A stretch of DNA of 64,000 bases from CAJXZP01 sp963974475 (GCA_963974475.1 CAXBCR010000005.1:62001-126000); one strand, 5' to 3'; shown: positions 26,658-36,089, counted from the stretch's first letter. Translations and numbers: made by a program. The notes: generated from the letters alone by a model not told the origin.

Positions 26658-29534
26658 TTAATTTCTTGTTTTAGGCTTTGGTTTCCAGTCGTATAAAACA
26701 GAAAAATAAGCCATTCTACCCACTCTTGGACCACCATACACCTGATAAACTTTATTGTTTAAAAGGTTGGAAGCGCCCAGTTTAAAGGTGGTGTTTATTT
26801 TTTTAGCAATATAATTCACTTGTGCGTCAACCAAAACATAGGTAGGAATACTACCGCTAAATTGAGGAGAACCTTCAAAAACGAATCCTTCAATGTATTT
26901 GACATTAGCCCCAAATCCTAATCCTGTTTTGGAGGTGAAAGGAACTTTTAAATCTCTTGCGGAAACACCCACATTGAATTTGTTTCTTGGGGTATTGTAC
27001 GCTGGAATTAGCGGATCATCCGCGCCTTGTTTATTCAATACATTGTATGAGTAATTTCCGTTTAGCGTATAATTTTTTGCGAAGTAATAGTTAACGCCTA
27101 CCGAGTACCCTAAGGTGGTTACTCTGCTGGTGGCATTGGTTGCCAATCTGTATGCCTGAATGTAGGTAGGAAGACTGGTTAAAGGATCAATAGATACATC
27201 TAAACCAATGTTATATCCAATAAATTTATCGTACCAACTGTGGTAGGCTTCCATATCCACGTAAATCTTTTTACCCCAATTGCCTCGGTAGCCCAATTCA
27301 ATGGTTTTGACTTTCTCAGGTTCTACAGGTGCAACGTTAAAATACTTCAAGGTATCTGCCGAAAGATTGGTAGTGTAATCGCCAAATGATTCAACCGTTA
27401 CCAGAGAATCAAATCCATTTATGTTACCCAGTAAAATAGCCCGACCTACATTTAAATTCAGGTACTGATCGGCAAGGGTTGGATTTCTAATCGCAGATGA
27501 AAAAGTAGCTCTGAAAACATGTTTTTTTGGCGTGGTATACACCAACGAAACCGCGGGTGAGAATAGGTAATCAAAATTCTGATTTTTGTCCATTCTAAGG
27601 GTTGCGTTCACCTTCAATGCTTCATTTTCTAATACGTTAAAATCTACCCCGGCAAATACGCCATATTGGTAATTTGTAATGGGATTGTATGTGGAATCCG
27701 TTACCGTTTTTACGCCATTACTATCTGTAGCGTACGTATAAGAAAGGGTATCTCTAAAAATTGTTCCTTCCGAATACGGACGATAGATCCGACCATCGCC
27801 ACCTACCACTATATTTCCCCAAGAGGGTTCAAATTTGTATTGCCCTTGCATATGATACAAAGCAGATTTATCTACAAACATGGCTCCGCCAGCAAAATTT
27901 CGAGTAGATGTTATAGCGTTTAAAGCAGAGTCGAATCGCGCGGTTCCGGGTTGAAATCTTGGATACTGACCCGAAGCTACCGTAGAATCGGTAATTTGAC
28001 GGTTCTCTTCATGCCAGATTTTCAATTGGTCGTTGTTTAATGCTAAAAACGAATCTTGTTTAGGTTCCCAATCACCTAATGGAAAGGTTGGGTTAGGATA
28101 CCCTTCTAATCCTTTTACTTGTCCGGCATACGTTAAATTCCAGTTTCGTGCATAAGCCGTATTCCAATCTGGACCTTCAATAGAGGCATCTTGTAACTTT
28201 AACCCAGCGCTATAAATATCATAGGAGTTACCTGCGTTTTCATTGGTAGCATAGGCGCGAACAAACCATTTATCTTTTTTTGAAAGCTCTATTTTATTTT
28301 GAAAAAATTGAATTCCATCTAATTTAAAACGGTTGTCGCCTTGGTAAATAGTGGTACCCGTTCCGTAATTGAAGGCGTAATTTAACACCAAACTATCGTT
28401 GAATTTGTAGTACAACCCAATATTTGCCTTGGCGTTATGGGTATTGTAATTAGTAATATCTTCTTCGCGGTAACCCGTTCTGTAAAAACGATTTAGTCCC
28501 GGACTTCTTCGTTTACCTTGCAAGGAAGTGTAATCGTTGTTGAAATCCACATCTTCATCGCCATACACATTCACTGCGTCATATCCTCCAGGGTTATCTA
28601 CTCCATCTTTAGAGTCTTCTGTGGGGTCATAATTTGTCGCATTCCAATCGAGTGCTTTGAAGTAAAAGAAGTTCAATTTATAGCCAAATTTTTGTTCTCC
28701 TTTTTTATTCGTAATCACCTGAGCCCAACGAATTGCTGTTTCCATTAGGTTACGTTCTCCTACTTTTACCGATGCGCTTAAGCCTGGAAAAAAGAAGGGA
28801 TCTTTGGTTTCGAATGCCACTACTCCGTTAAATGCTCCTGGACCGTAATAGGCAGAACTTGCGCCAGCTACAATATTTACTCGTTTTACATCTAATTCGG
28901 ATGAACCCAAAAAGTTACCTAAAGAAAAATTCAATCCTGGAGATTGGTTATCCACTCCGTCAATAACTTGCAATGATCTAACCGGAGAAGTACTATTGAA
29001 ACCACGGGTATTGATGACCTTAAAGCCAATGGATGCAGAGGTCATATCTACTCCTTTCATATTACCCAAACTTTCGTAAAAATCGCCTGATGGCGCTTCT
29101 TTAATTGCGGTAATATCCATGCTTTCTACCGTAAGGGCAGATTCTTTTTGTTTATCGGATATTCTTGAGTCTACAATTTCCACTGCATCTAGCACCACAT
29201 CGCTAGTTTTCATTTTCACTTTAATCTTTTGATTGGGCTCAGTTACATTAATTTCTACAATAGAATATCCCATTGAATTAATTACAATAACTATCGGATA
29301 AGAGTGATTGGTATGAAGCGTAAAATTCCCATCAAAATCGGTAGTAACACCTTCCGTAGTTCCTTTAATAACAACGGTTGCGCCAATTACGGTTTCGCCA
29401 GATTCGTTATCAATGATTTTACCAGAGATGGTGTTTTTTTTGCTTTGCGAATAGGCAGAATTATTTCCTAAAAATCCCAAAAATGGAAGTAGAAAAAGCA
29501 CTAAAAATTTTGTTAATGAGTAATTTTTTGTCAT
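26658..29534 (-). CDS. TonB-dependent receptor with carboxypeptidase-regulatory-like N-terminus
   Basis: The 958-residue protein has a signal peptide, then a CarboxypepD-reg-like domain at about 35-115 (SGKIIDNESGETVIGATVVI, TDFDGNFTL), a plug domain at about 130-260 (VINTRGFNSTSPVRSLQVID, GASSAYYGPGAFNGVV) and a long beta-barrel. The barrel ends in aromatic-rich strands (MAYFSVLYDWKPK). It imports a ligand across the outer membrane using TonB/ExbBD energy. No SusD-type lipoprotein lies next to it, so it is not a standard polysaccharide-utilisation pair. The adjacent exported alpha/beta hydrolase may process or capture its substrate. Confidence 0.9.
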   Translation of the reverse strand: MTKNYSLTKFLVLFLLPFLGFLGNNSAYSQSKKNTISGKIIDNESGETVIGATVVIKGTTEGVTTDFDGNFTLHTNHSYPIVIVINSMGYSIVEINVTEPNQKIKVKMKTSDVVLDAVEIVDSRISDKQKESALTVESMDITAIKEAPSGDFYESLGNMKGVDMTSASIGFKVINTRGFNSTSPVRSLQVIDGVDNQSPGLNFSLGNFLGSSELDVKRVNIVAGASSAYYGPGAFNGVVAFETKDPFFFPGLSASVKVGERNLMETAIRWAQVITNKKGEQKFGYKLNFFYFKALDWNATNYDPTEDSKDGVDNPGGYDAVNVYGDEDVDFNNDYTSLQGKRRSPGLNRFYRTGYREEDITNYNTHNAKANIGLYYKFNDSLVLNYAFNYGTGTTIYQGDNRFKLDGIQFFQNKIELSKKDKWFVRAYATNENAGNSYDIYSAGLKLQDASIEGPDWNTAYARNWNLTYAGQVKGLEGYPNPTFPLGDWEPKQDSFLALNNDQLKIWHEENRQITDSTVASGQYPRFQPGTARFDSALNAITSTRNFAGGAMFVDKSALYHMQGQYKFEPSWGNIVVGGDGRIYRPYSEGTIFRDTLSYTYATDSNGVKTVTDSTYNPITNYQYGVFAGVDFNVLENEALKVNATLRMDKNQNFDYLFSPAVSLVYTTPKKHVFRATFSSAIRNPTLADQYLNLNVGRAILLGNINGFDSLVTVESFGDYTTNLSADTLKYFNVAPVEPEKVKTIELGYRGNWGKKIYVDMEAYHSWYDKFIGYNIGLDVSIDPLTSLPTYIQAYRLATNATSRVTTLGYSVGVNYYFAKNYTLNGNYSYNVLNKQGADDPLIPAYNTPRNKFNVGVSARDLKVPFTSKTGLGFGANVKYIEGFVFEGSPQFSGSIPTYVLVDAQVNYIAKKINTTFKLGASNLLNNKVYQVYGGPRVGRMAYFSVLYDWKPKPKTRN

Positions 29535-29754
29535 TCAGTTCAATTGAAGTGGTACAATATCCAGCGCAAAATAGTTAAAAATTCAACAAATTAATGGGTT
29601 CGCTGATTAATTTACCCTGCAATCGCCTATAATGAAAATTTAACCCCAAGGTCAAGCCTATCAAATAAATGGTCAAAGGGAGTGAGGAAAGTTTAAAATT
29701 TGGGGTAATTCTATCTTCATTTGTAGAAAGAAAATGATTACTGGATCTAACCCT

Positions 29755-29762
29755 TATCTTTG
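29755..29762 (+). promoter_or_regulatory. -7 promoter element of the oligopeptidase gene
   Basis: TATCTTTG followed by CG matches TAnnTTTG exactly and lies 29 bases before the ATG at 29792. The nearest upstream TTTG (29720) is 31 bases away, too far for a standard -33 box. Confidence 0.5.
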
Positions 29763-29791
29763 CGCGAAATTCAACTTAAAAAAGCATTTAA

Positions 29792-31834
29792 ATGAGCGAT
29801 TTACCAATAGCGAAAAAAGTAAATAAAGAGTTAGTGATTCACGATGATATTAGAGTGGACCCGTATTATTGGATGAACGACCGCGAAGACCCAGAGGTTA
29901 TTAATTATCTGAATGAGGAGAATGCATATACCCAAAAAGTATTAGCCCATACCGAAGGTTTTCAGGCCAATCTATTTAACGAAATGAAAAATAGAATTAA
30001 GGAAGATGACCAATCAGTGCCTTATAAATCAAATGGTTATTTCTATTATTCACGTTTTGAAAAAGGAAGCGAATATGCTATTAATTGTCGCAAAAAAGGA
30101 AGTTTAGATTCGGATGAATTAGTTATTGTAGATCAAAATGATCGGGCCAAAGGAAATGAGTATTACGCACTTGGAGGCTTGTCTATTACAGACGACAACA
30201 AAATAGTGGCCATGGGAGAGGACACGGTGAGCAGAAGAATTTATCATATTTCATTCAAAAATTTGGAAACGGGCGAAATGCTTGCTGATCGCTTGGAAAA
30301 TACCACCGGTGGGGTGACTTGGGCGGCCGACAACAAAACGATGTTCTATTCTCAAAAGGATGAAACATTACGGTCTTTTAAAATATATAGACACGTTTTG
30401 GGTACGAATCAAAAAGAGGATGTGCTTGTTTCTCATGAAGAAGATGCCACCTTTAATACGTTTGTATACCGAACAAAATCTAAGCGATTTATCATCATTG
30501 GTTCCGGTAGTTCACTATCTTCCGAGTTTAAATATGTAGAAGCAAATAATCCTACCGATACCTTTACCATGTTTCAGAAAAGAGAAGATAATCATGAGTA
30601 TGGGGTTGCCCATTATGGGGATTATTGGTACGTTTCAACCAACTGGAATGCGAAGAATTTCAAGTTAATGAAAACGCCTATTGGTAAAACCGAAAAAGAA
30701 AACTGGACTGAAGTAATTGCGCATAGAGAAGATGTGCTTTTGGAAGATTTGGAGCTGTTTAACGACTATTTGGTGTTGGGAGAAAGGCAAGATGGACTTA
30801 CCAATTTGCGTATTATACCTTGGGATGGAAGCGAGGAACATTATATAAAATTTAATGACCCAGCATATTTGGTATATACCAGTGTGAATCGAGATTATAA
30901 TACTAAAATTTTACGTTATGGATACACTTCCATGACCACTCCTTCGAGCGTATTTGACTACAATATGGAAACTCGTGAACAGGAATTGTTGAAACAACAA
31001 GAAATTATTGGAGGATATGATGTGTCGCAATACGAGTCGAAACGATTAATGGCAAAGGCGCGAGACGGAAAGAACGTTCCGGTTTCATTGGTTTATAAAA
31101 AAGGATTAAAACGCCCAGAAGGGAATCCGGTATTATTGTATGCGTACGGTTCGTATGGCTATTCAATTGATCCAGGTTTTAGTTCTACCCGACTCACCCT
31201 GTTGGATCGCGGATTTGTTTTTGCCATAGCCCACATTAGAGGGAGTCAAACGCTTGGGAGAGCTTGGTATGACGATGGAAAAATGATGAATAAGAAAAAC
31301 ACATTTTTTGATTTTATTGATTGTGCCGAGTATTTAATACATGAAGGGTACACGTCTCCCGCCCATTTATACGCCATGGGCGGAAGTGCGGGTGGATTAT
31401 TAATGGGTGCAATAATTAACTACCGACCAGAATTATGGAATGGAGTAGTGGCTGCCGTGCCATTTGTGGATGTGGTAACCACCATGTTGGATGAAACTAT
31501 TCCGTTAACTACCGGTGAATTTGATGAATGGGGAAACCCTAAAGAAGAAGACGCTTATCATTACATAAAATCGTATTCACCATACGATAATGTGGTGGCT
31601 AAAGAGTATCCAAATTTGTTGGTAACCACTGGCCTTCATGATTCGCAAGTTCAGTATTGGGAGCCGGCCAAATGGGTGGCTAAACTGCGAGATGTGAAAA
31701 CAGATAACAACATTTTGCTTCTTAAAACCAATATGGAAGCCGGTCACGGAGGTGCATCCGGACGCTTTGAAGGGTTAAAAGAAACGGCACTTGAATATGC
31801 CTTTATCTTTGACTTAGAAGGAATAAAAAAATAG
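29792..31834 (+). CDS. Prolyl oligopeptidase-family serine peptidase (oligopeptidase B type)
   Basis: The 680-residue protein has the length and order of S9A oligopeptidase B: an N-terminal beta-propeller (about 70-400) and a C-terminal hydrolase domain. The catalytic Ser is in YAMGGSAGGLLMG, Asp in TGLHDSQVQYWEPAKW and His in EAGHGGASGR. The region VLLYAYGSYGYS precedes the oxyanion hole. It cleaves short peptides, typically after basic residues in oligopeptidase B. There is no clear signal peptide, so it is probably cytoplasmic or periplasmic by an unseen route. It has its own promoter and terminator. Confidence 0.93.
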   Translation: MSDLPIAKKVNKELVIHDDIRVDPYYWMNDREDPEVINYLNEENAYTQKVLAHTEGFQANLFNEMKNRIKEDDQSVPYKSNGYFYYSRFEKGSEYAINCRKKGSLDSDELVIVDQNDRAKGNEYYALGGLSITDDNKIVAMGEDTVSRRIYHISFKNLETGEMLADRLENTTGGVTWAADNKTMFYSQKDETLRSFKIYRHVLGTNQKEDVLVSHEEDATFNTFVYRTKSKRFIIIGSGSSLSSEFKYVEANNPTDTFTMFQKREDNHEYGVAHYGDYWYVSTNWNAKNFKLMKTPIGKTEKENWTEVIAHREDVLLEDLELFNDYLVLGERQDGLTNLRIIPWDGSEEHYIKFNDPAYLVYTSVNRDYNTKILRYGYTSMTTPSSVFDYNMETREQELLKQQEIIGGYDVSQYESKRLMAKARDGKNVPVSLVYKKGLKRPEGNPVLLYAYGSYGYSIDPGFSSTRLTLLDRGFVFAIAHIRGSQTLGRAWYDDGKMMNKKNTFFDFIDCAEYLIHEGYTSPAHLYAMGGSAGGLLMGAIINYRPELWNGVVAAVPFVDVVTTMLDETIPLTTGEFDEWGNPKEEDAYHYIKSYSPYDNVVAKEYPNLLVTTGLHDSQVQYWEPAKWVAKLRDVKTDNNILLLKTNMEAGHGGASGRFEGLKETALEYAFIFDLEGIKK

Positions 31835-31874
31835 ACGGGTTACGTAGTAGTAATCGGGGTTATGTTAAAATACC

Positions 31875-31908
31875 AAAGGGAGTTTTGATTTCAAAGCTCC
31901 CTTTTTTT
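31875..31908 (+). terminator. Intrinsic terminator of the oligopeptidase gene
   Basis: GGGAGTTTTG pairs with CAAAGCTCCC (one G-T) around an ATTT loop and is followed by seven T residues. Confidence 0.85.
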
Positions 31909-31928
31909 GTGCAATAATTTGGGGTCAA

Positions 31929-31962
31929 AAAAAAAGCATCTTGGAATTTTCCAAGATGCTTT
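31929..31962 (-). terminator. Intrinsic terminator of the bacilliredoxin gene
   Basis: AGCATCTTGG (31935-31944) pairs with CCAAGATGCT (31951-31960); on the minus strand a run of nine T residues follows. It lies just downstream of the bacilliredoxin stop. Confidence 0.87.
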
Positions 31963-31984
31963 GCAATTTCTTTGATTTGAAGGT

Positions 31985-32395
31985 TTAGCAGAAAACGTCA
32001 AACGCTGCAGCTAAATTTTCTGCAATAGTTTCTGCACTGTTTCCTTCAATGTGGTGACGTTCTAAAAAGTGAACCAAACGCCCATCTTTAAAAAGTGCCA
32101 TAGAAGGAGATGAAGCAGGATAAGGAAGCATGAATTTACGTGCTTGATTGGTAGCTTCTCCGTCTACACCAGCAAAAACCGTTAATAAACGGTCTGGAAC
32201 TTTATCATTGGTGGCAGCAATTCTAGCAGCTGGTCTGGCGCTTCCGGCAGCACAACCACATACTGAATTTACAACTACTAGTGCAGTTCCATCTTTTTTC
32301 ATTTCTTCATTAACAGCTTCAATCGTACTCAATTGGGTAAACCCTGCATTGGTAAGCTCTTCAGCCATCGGTTTTGTTAATTCTGGTGGATACAT
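31985..32395 (-). CDS. BrxA/BrxB-family bacilliredoxin
   Basis: The 136-residue protein matches the YphP/YqiW family in length and sequence. It has the diagnostic CGC active-site motif (NSVCGCAAGSARPA, Cys46 and Cys48) in a thioredoxin-like fold. In Firmicutes these proteins remove bacillithiol from oxidised protein thiols; Bacteroidota members are presumed to act on bacillithiol or a related low-molecular-weight thiol. It starts MYPPELTKPMAEEL and is monocistronic, with a strong terminator. Confidence 0.92.
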   Translation of the reverse strand: MYPPELTKPMAEELTNAGFTQLSTIEAVNEEMKKDGTALVVVNSVCGCAAGSARPAARIAATNDKVPDRLLTVFAGVDGEATNQARKFMLPYPASSPSMALFKDGRLVHFLERHHIEGNSAETIAENLAAAFDVFC

Positions 32396-32560
32396 TTGTT
32401 TCTATTTTTTATTCTGTCATGGTATTCAAACTCAAAGACAGATGTGATTATCAAAATTTATTGGCTGCAAATTTACGGAAAATCACCCTTGGTTGGGTAA
32501 AAAAATTGTTATTGGGTAATCTTCAAAATTTATAGGAATTAGAGTTCGTCCAGCATTCTT

Positions 32561-33463
32561 CTATTCCTCTTTTTGAGCCAACTGATTCATACTGATACCA
32601 AAAAGAACCCGATTTATCCAGTATCGGTCCCAACTGGAGTCTTTCCCTTCAATACTTACTCCTCCTGATACACAGTGTATAACGGTAATGTCATCGCCAA
32701 TTTTATTGAAGATTATTCCTGCGTGAATGGTTCTTTGTTTTTCTCCATTCCAGGAGCCAAAAAACACTAAATCACCCGGTTTGAGTTCATTTAGGGAAAC
32801 ATGTTTGGTAGTTAAATCACTTTGCATTTGGGCGTTATGAGGTAGCTCAATTCCAATTTGATGGTAAACATATTGGGTAAATCCAGAACAATCAAAACCA
32901 CTTTTAGGGCTTGTACCAGCGTAAGTGTAACGAACCCCTGCTAACTTTTGCGCTTGGCTGAGCATGGCAAACCGCAGACTATCACCTATTCGGAAACTGT
33001 CTAACGAAATGGGCGTATTAGCAATAGGAGTAATCACAAATTCAGGAACCGAATCATGGTAATAGGTGCGCAACCACGCACGGTATTTTTCATTTATGGG
33101 TTTTTTAAGCGTAGAATCTAATGCGTTTTGTAGAACGATTTGATGAATTTCCTGATTTACTTCCGAGTAATTTTCGTGCGTTACGTCCATTGTAGAGAAT
33201 CGTTTTAATGCCTTGGAAACGGAGTTTTTTTTGCTTGCCGCGCTATGCTGGGTTTTGTATTGATGTAGCTCGTAAGCAATGAGTACATAATTGGCATGGC
33301 TATTATGTTGGTCCTTTTTCAGGATTTTAGCGGCCTTTTTCTTGAGTTTTGAATAATTGTTTTGAGCCAGTAAATCATATAATTGACGCTCCTTACGGTT
33401 TTGAGAAAATCCAATGGTACTTATACCGAGAATGAAAAAAACAAGAATCGAAAACTTCATCAT
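32561..33463 (-). CDS. NlpC/P60 (C40) peptidoglycan peptidase
   Basis: The 300-residue protein has an N-terminal signal peptide (ISTIGFSQ end), a helical region to about residue 130 and a C-terminal NlpC/P60 domain. The catalytic Cys192 sits in GFDCSGFTQYVY, His248 in RTIHAGI and the third polar residue is His263 (VIHC). The conserved LKPGDLVFFGS block lies between. Such enzymes cleave peptide stems of peptidoglycan, usually D-Glu-Dap bonds, in the periplasm. Two adjacent Met codons could be the start. Confidence 0.9.
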   Translation of the reverse strand: MMKFSILVFFILGISTIGFSQNRKERQLYDLLAQNNYSKLKKKAAKILKKDQHNSHANYVLIAYELHQYKTQHSAASKKNSVSKALKRFSTMDVTHENYSEVNQEIHQIVLQNALDSTLKKPINEKYRAWLRTYYHDSVPEFVITPIANTPISLDSFRIGDSLRFAMLSQAQKLAGVRYTYAGTSPKSGFDCSGFTQYVYHQIGIELPHNAQMQSDLTTKHVSLNELKPGDLVFFGSWNGEKQRTIHAGIIFNKIGDDITVIHCVSGGVSIEGKDSSWDRYWINRVLFGISMNQLAQKEE

Positions 33464-33658
33464 ATAGAAGATTAGTACTGTTTGCTTGACGCAAAACAGA
33501 AAACCAATTGAATCTCAAAAATGGCACGGTTTGAATCGTAGATTTTGAAATCGTAGTTGATTTTAAATTATAAATATGAAAATGAAGTATTTGTTTTTTC
33601 GAGAAGGATTAACGCTTTTGGGCATTCATTATTGCGAAAAGGGGTGGTGGATAAATAG

Positions 33659-33692
33659 AAAAAGGGCGCCCCAATACGATGGAACACCCTTA
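33659..33692 (-). terminator. Probable intrinsic terminator of the lipoprotein/DUF2147 unit
   Basis: On the minus strand AAGGGUGUUCC can pair with GGGGCGCCCUU (three G-U pairs) around an 8-base loop, followed by a U-run. It lies 24 bases past the lipoprotein stop. Confidence 0.6.
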
Positions 33693-33715
33693 ATATGATT
33701 ATGTAAATCAGTTAA

Positions 33716-34378
33716 TTACTTTCTGATTCGGACAAATTTTTCGCCATCCTCAAATAGATTTGAATTCATTATTTGCGACAGTTCCTTTTTGGTAGGTTGA
33801 ATATGGTAATCCACCACTTTACCCTCGGTATCTGTTTCCTCCGAGACGGAGGTAATTGATTTTAGTTTCTCCAAATCAGCTGGAGAAAGGTTTAAATCGT
33901 GGATTTGAAGAAATCCATCGGTATCAAAATAAACGGTTTTCACATCCCATGAATCCGTATCTTCTTGAAAATTGAGAAAATAGGTATGGTCAACATATTT
34001 TAAAACCATTTCGTTGGAAACAGTAAATACTTCGTGTGAATAATGTACCCGATAGTTGGTAGAGTCTTCCGATGCCTGAATTTGTAGATCACCCTCATCG
34101 GTATTCACGCTTATATTGTTCGTAGCATCTTGTATGGAATGGTTGGAATCTACCTCAATTTCAAAATCCCAAATTTGGGTAATAGCCGATTTGGAAATAT
34201 GTAAAACAGAACTATCTGAAATACTCAAATAGTCGCCTGTAAATTTGCGTTTAAACTTCAGTACCTCCTTTACTCCACTAGGTTGCGGTTCGGTAAAAGT
34301 AACGTCAGTGCCATCACAAGCAGCGAAACCGATGGATATGAAACAGCCGAAAACGATATGTTTAGCAAACCACTTCAT
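33716..34378 (-). CDS. Lipoprotein of unknown function
   Basis: The 220-residue product starts with a lipoprotein signal (MKWFAKHIVFGCFISIGFAAC, lipobox GFAAC). The rest is rich in Asp, Ser and Thr with alternating beta-like segments and no recognised domain. Its ATG begins at the base directly after the stop of the upstream DUF2147 gene, so the two are translated from one mRNA and may act together in the envelope. Function is unknown. Confidence 0.7.
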   Translation of the reverse strand: MKWFAKHIVFGCFISIGFAACDGTDVTFTEPQPSGVKEVLKFKRKFTGDYLSISDSSVLHISKSAITQIWDFEIEVDSNHSIQDATNNISVNTDEGDLQIQASEDSTNYRVHYSHEVFTVSNEMVLKYVDHTYFLNFQEDTDSWDVKTVYFDTDGFLQIHDLNLSPADLEKLKSITSVSEETDTEGKVVDYHIQPTKKELSQIMNSNLFEDGEKFVRIRK

Positions 34379-34807
34379 CTATTTAACACGTGTCCAATAG
34401 GTAGTTCTTCCCAATAGACTAAAACCGATGTACCCACGTACATTTAATTTGTCGTTTCCATCAAAAGTGATTTCGCAACTATAGGTTTTTCCATTTTCAG
34501 GGTCGTAAATGGTGCCGTCTTCATAAATGTCATCGTCCCATTCAAAACCTTTTAATAAAGGAACTCCAATTACGGGTCTAGAGCGTAAAGATTCTTCTTC
34601 GTTATTCTTATCCACTTTTGGTTTACCATCGCGCATGGGGTCTTTTAGCCATATAATTTTTCCGAAATACTTTCCGTCATTTTTGGTGACTTCTACCTTG
34701 GATTTTCCTCCTTCGGTTAGCCAAGTACCCAAAATATCATCACCACTTTGGGCAAATACAAATGATGACATCATCATCAAAACGGCTAAACTCCATATTT
34801 TTCTCAT
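34379..34807 (-). CDS. DUF2147 family exported protein
   Basis: The 142-residue protein has a signal peptide (MRKIWSLAVLMMMSSFVFAQ) and the DUF2147 pattern: DILGTWLTEGGKSKVEV near the start, GKIIWLKDP in the middle and GTIYDPENGKTYSCEI, then GYIGFSLLGRTTYWTRV at the end. The family is a small periplasmic beta-barrel-like fold of unknown function, possibly lipid or small-ligand binding. It is the first gene of a two-gene unit and is divergent from the EGKCG protein gene. Confidence 0.85.
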   Translation of the reverse strand: MRKIWSLAVLMMMSSFVFAQSGDDILGTWLTEGGKSKVEVTKNDGKYFGKIIWLKDPMRDGKPKVDKNNEEESLRSRPVIGVPLLKGFEWDDDIYEDGTIYDPENGKTYSCEITFDGNDKLNVRGYIGFSLLGRTTYWTRVK

Positions 34808-34916
34808 ACTATTTGTTCTTTTTTATGCCTCCAAATTTAATAATTCTATTCGTGTCAGTAATGTTAATTAAATGCAAATTGTATTTTGAGCGACAATTAA
34901 AACTAAACCTTGGACT

Positions 34917-34924
34917 TATGTTTG
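34917..34924 (+). promoter_or_regulatory. -7 promoter element of the EGKCG protein gene
   Basis: TATGTTTG matches TAnnTTTG and lies 40 bases before the ATG at 34965. A TTTG at 34885 is 28 bases upstream, somewhat long for a -33 box. Confidence 0.45.
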
Positions 34925-34964
34925 TTCGGAAATTAAGTATACAAACCAATTAAATTATATAATT

Positions 34965-35330
34965 ATGAAAACAGTAAACATTTTAAAAGCAGGAGCTCTT
35001 GTTTTAGGAGCAGTAGTATTAAGTGCATTTGCAGTCTTAACTTCAAACGATGTACAAGTAGATGAATTATCAGCTCAAGCAAGTACTTCCACAGAATTAT
35101 TGGCACTAAACACCGTAAATTTTGACGGTAAATGTGGCGAAGGTAAATGTGGCGAAGGAAAAAAATCTGAAAAGAAAGAAGGTGCCAAAGAAGAAAAGAA
35201 AGAACACAAATGCGGTGAAGGTAAATGTGGTGAAGGAAAAAGCACAGAGAAAAAAGCTGCCAAAAAATCTGAAAAAAAATCTGAAAAGAAAGAATCTAAA
35301 TGTGGTGAAGGTAAATGTGGAGGGCAATAG
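34965..35330 (+). CDS. Small secreted Cys-rich protein with three KCGEGKCG modules (HvfA/bufferin-like RiPP precursor candidate)
   Basis: The 121-residue protein has an N-terminal hydrophobic segment (about 9-26, ALVLGAVVLSAFAV) and then three copies of KCGEGKCG at residues 56-63, 82-89 and 112-119, linked by Lys/Glu/Ser-rich spacers. All six cysteines (57, 62, 83, 88, 113, 118) lie in these copies. The EGKCG pattern is that of HvfA-type precursors, whose cysteines are converted to oxazolone/thioamide groups by an MNIO (DUF692) enzyme with a partner protein and which bind copper. No DUF692 or HvfC-like gene occurs in this window, so modification here is inference; an unmodified metal-binding periplasmic protein is the alternative. 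It has its own -7 element and a strong terminator. Confidence 0.75.
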   Translation: MKTVNILKAGALVLGAVVLSAFAVLTSNDVQVDELSAQASTSTELLALNTVNFDGKCGEGKCGEGKKSEKKEGAKEEKKEHKCGEGKCGEGKSTEKKAAKKSEKKSEKKESKCGEGKCGGQ

Positions 35331-35358
35331 TCAATCTAATCTTACACCAATAAAATTG

Positions 35359-35390
35359 TACCCAAGCTGTGAAGGCTTGGGTATTTTTTT
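35359..35390 (+). terminator. Intrinsic terminator of the EGKCG protein gene
   Basis: TACCCAAGC (35359-35367) pairs perfectly with GCTTGGGTA (35375-35383), 7-base loop, followed by seven T residues. Confidence 0.9.
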
Positions 35391-35480
35391 GCCTGTATGG
35401 GAATGAAACAGCTTGGATATTTGCATTTCAGCCCGATTAAAGAATATTTTTGAAACCGTAATTAATTTAAGATTCACCGA

Positions 35481-36089
35481 ATGGGAAGTAAAAATTTTAG
35501 CGTTGATTTAGGTACGCGTGTCAGCAAACCAAATCGCGCCTATTTAAACAGACGACATTTCCTGCTCGGGCTTGCGGCTATTTCTACGGCAGCATTGATC
35601 CCAACGGCTATTTCCTGTTCGGCTAGCCCTATTCATGATATTCATAATCAATTAACGGATGAGGATTTCACTACCTTAACTGCTGTTCAAAATCATTTAT
35701 TTCCAAGAAGCAAGAATTCTCCCGGAGCGAGCGATATTCACGCTGCGCAATATTACACATGGGTGTTAATGGATACGGAAAAAGATGCGGATAGTTTGAC
35801 CCAACTTCGTGATGGAATCCGTTGGACGACCGAAACAGCCGATGAAACATATGGGAAGAAATTTTTTGATTTGGATAAAGACCAAAAAGAGAAAGTGATT
35901 CAATTAATGGCAAATGAAGGTTGGGGTGAAAACTGGTTGAGTGTTACCCTCACGCTTATTTTTGAAGCCTTGCTAAGCGACCCTATTTATGGTTCTAATA
36001 CGGATGAATCGGGTTGGAAATGGTTGGAACATACCGCTGGCAATCCAAGGGCAGATAAATCTCAAATGTATAATCCGGTGGCTTTATGA
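35481..36089 (+). CDS. Gluconate 2-dehydrogenase subunit 3-like protein with Tat signal
   Basis: The 202-residue protein has a twin-arginine signal (NRRHFLLGLAAISTAALIP) preceded by a polar N-region, and then the gluconate dehydrogenase gamma-subunit pattern (LTAVQNHLFPRSKNSPGASD, and AGNPRADKSQMYNPV at the end). In membrane GMC dehydrogenases this small subunit carries the Tat signal and escorts the folded flavoprotein to the periplasm. Its last bases overlap the start of the GMC gene (ATGA, 36086-36089), which supports one complex. Confidence 0.87.
   Translation: MGSKNFSVDLGTRVSKPNRAYLNRRHFLLGLAAISTAALIPTAISCSASPIHDIHNQLTDEDFTTLTAVQNHLFPRSKNSPGASDIHAAQYYTWVLMDTEKDADSLTQLRDGIRWTTETADETYGKKFFDLDKDQKEKVIQLMANEGWGENWLSVTLTLIFEALLSDPIYGSNTDESGWKWLEHTAGNPRADKSQMYNPVAL

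Noticed and set aside
33576..33698. 40-codon frame (MKMKYLFFREGL...)
   Set aside because: It runs into a terminator hairpin of the opposite strand, has no promoter and resembles no family; position and composition look accidental.
35075..35327. Antisense frames over the EGKCG gene
   Set aside because: They are mirror products of the repetitive coding sequence (Phe/Ser/Pro-rich) with no own signals.
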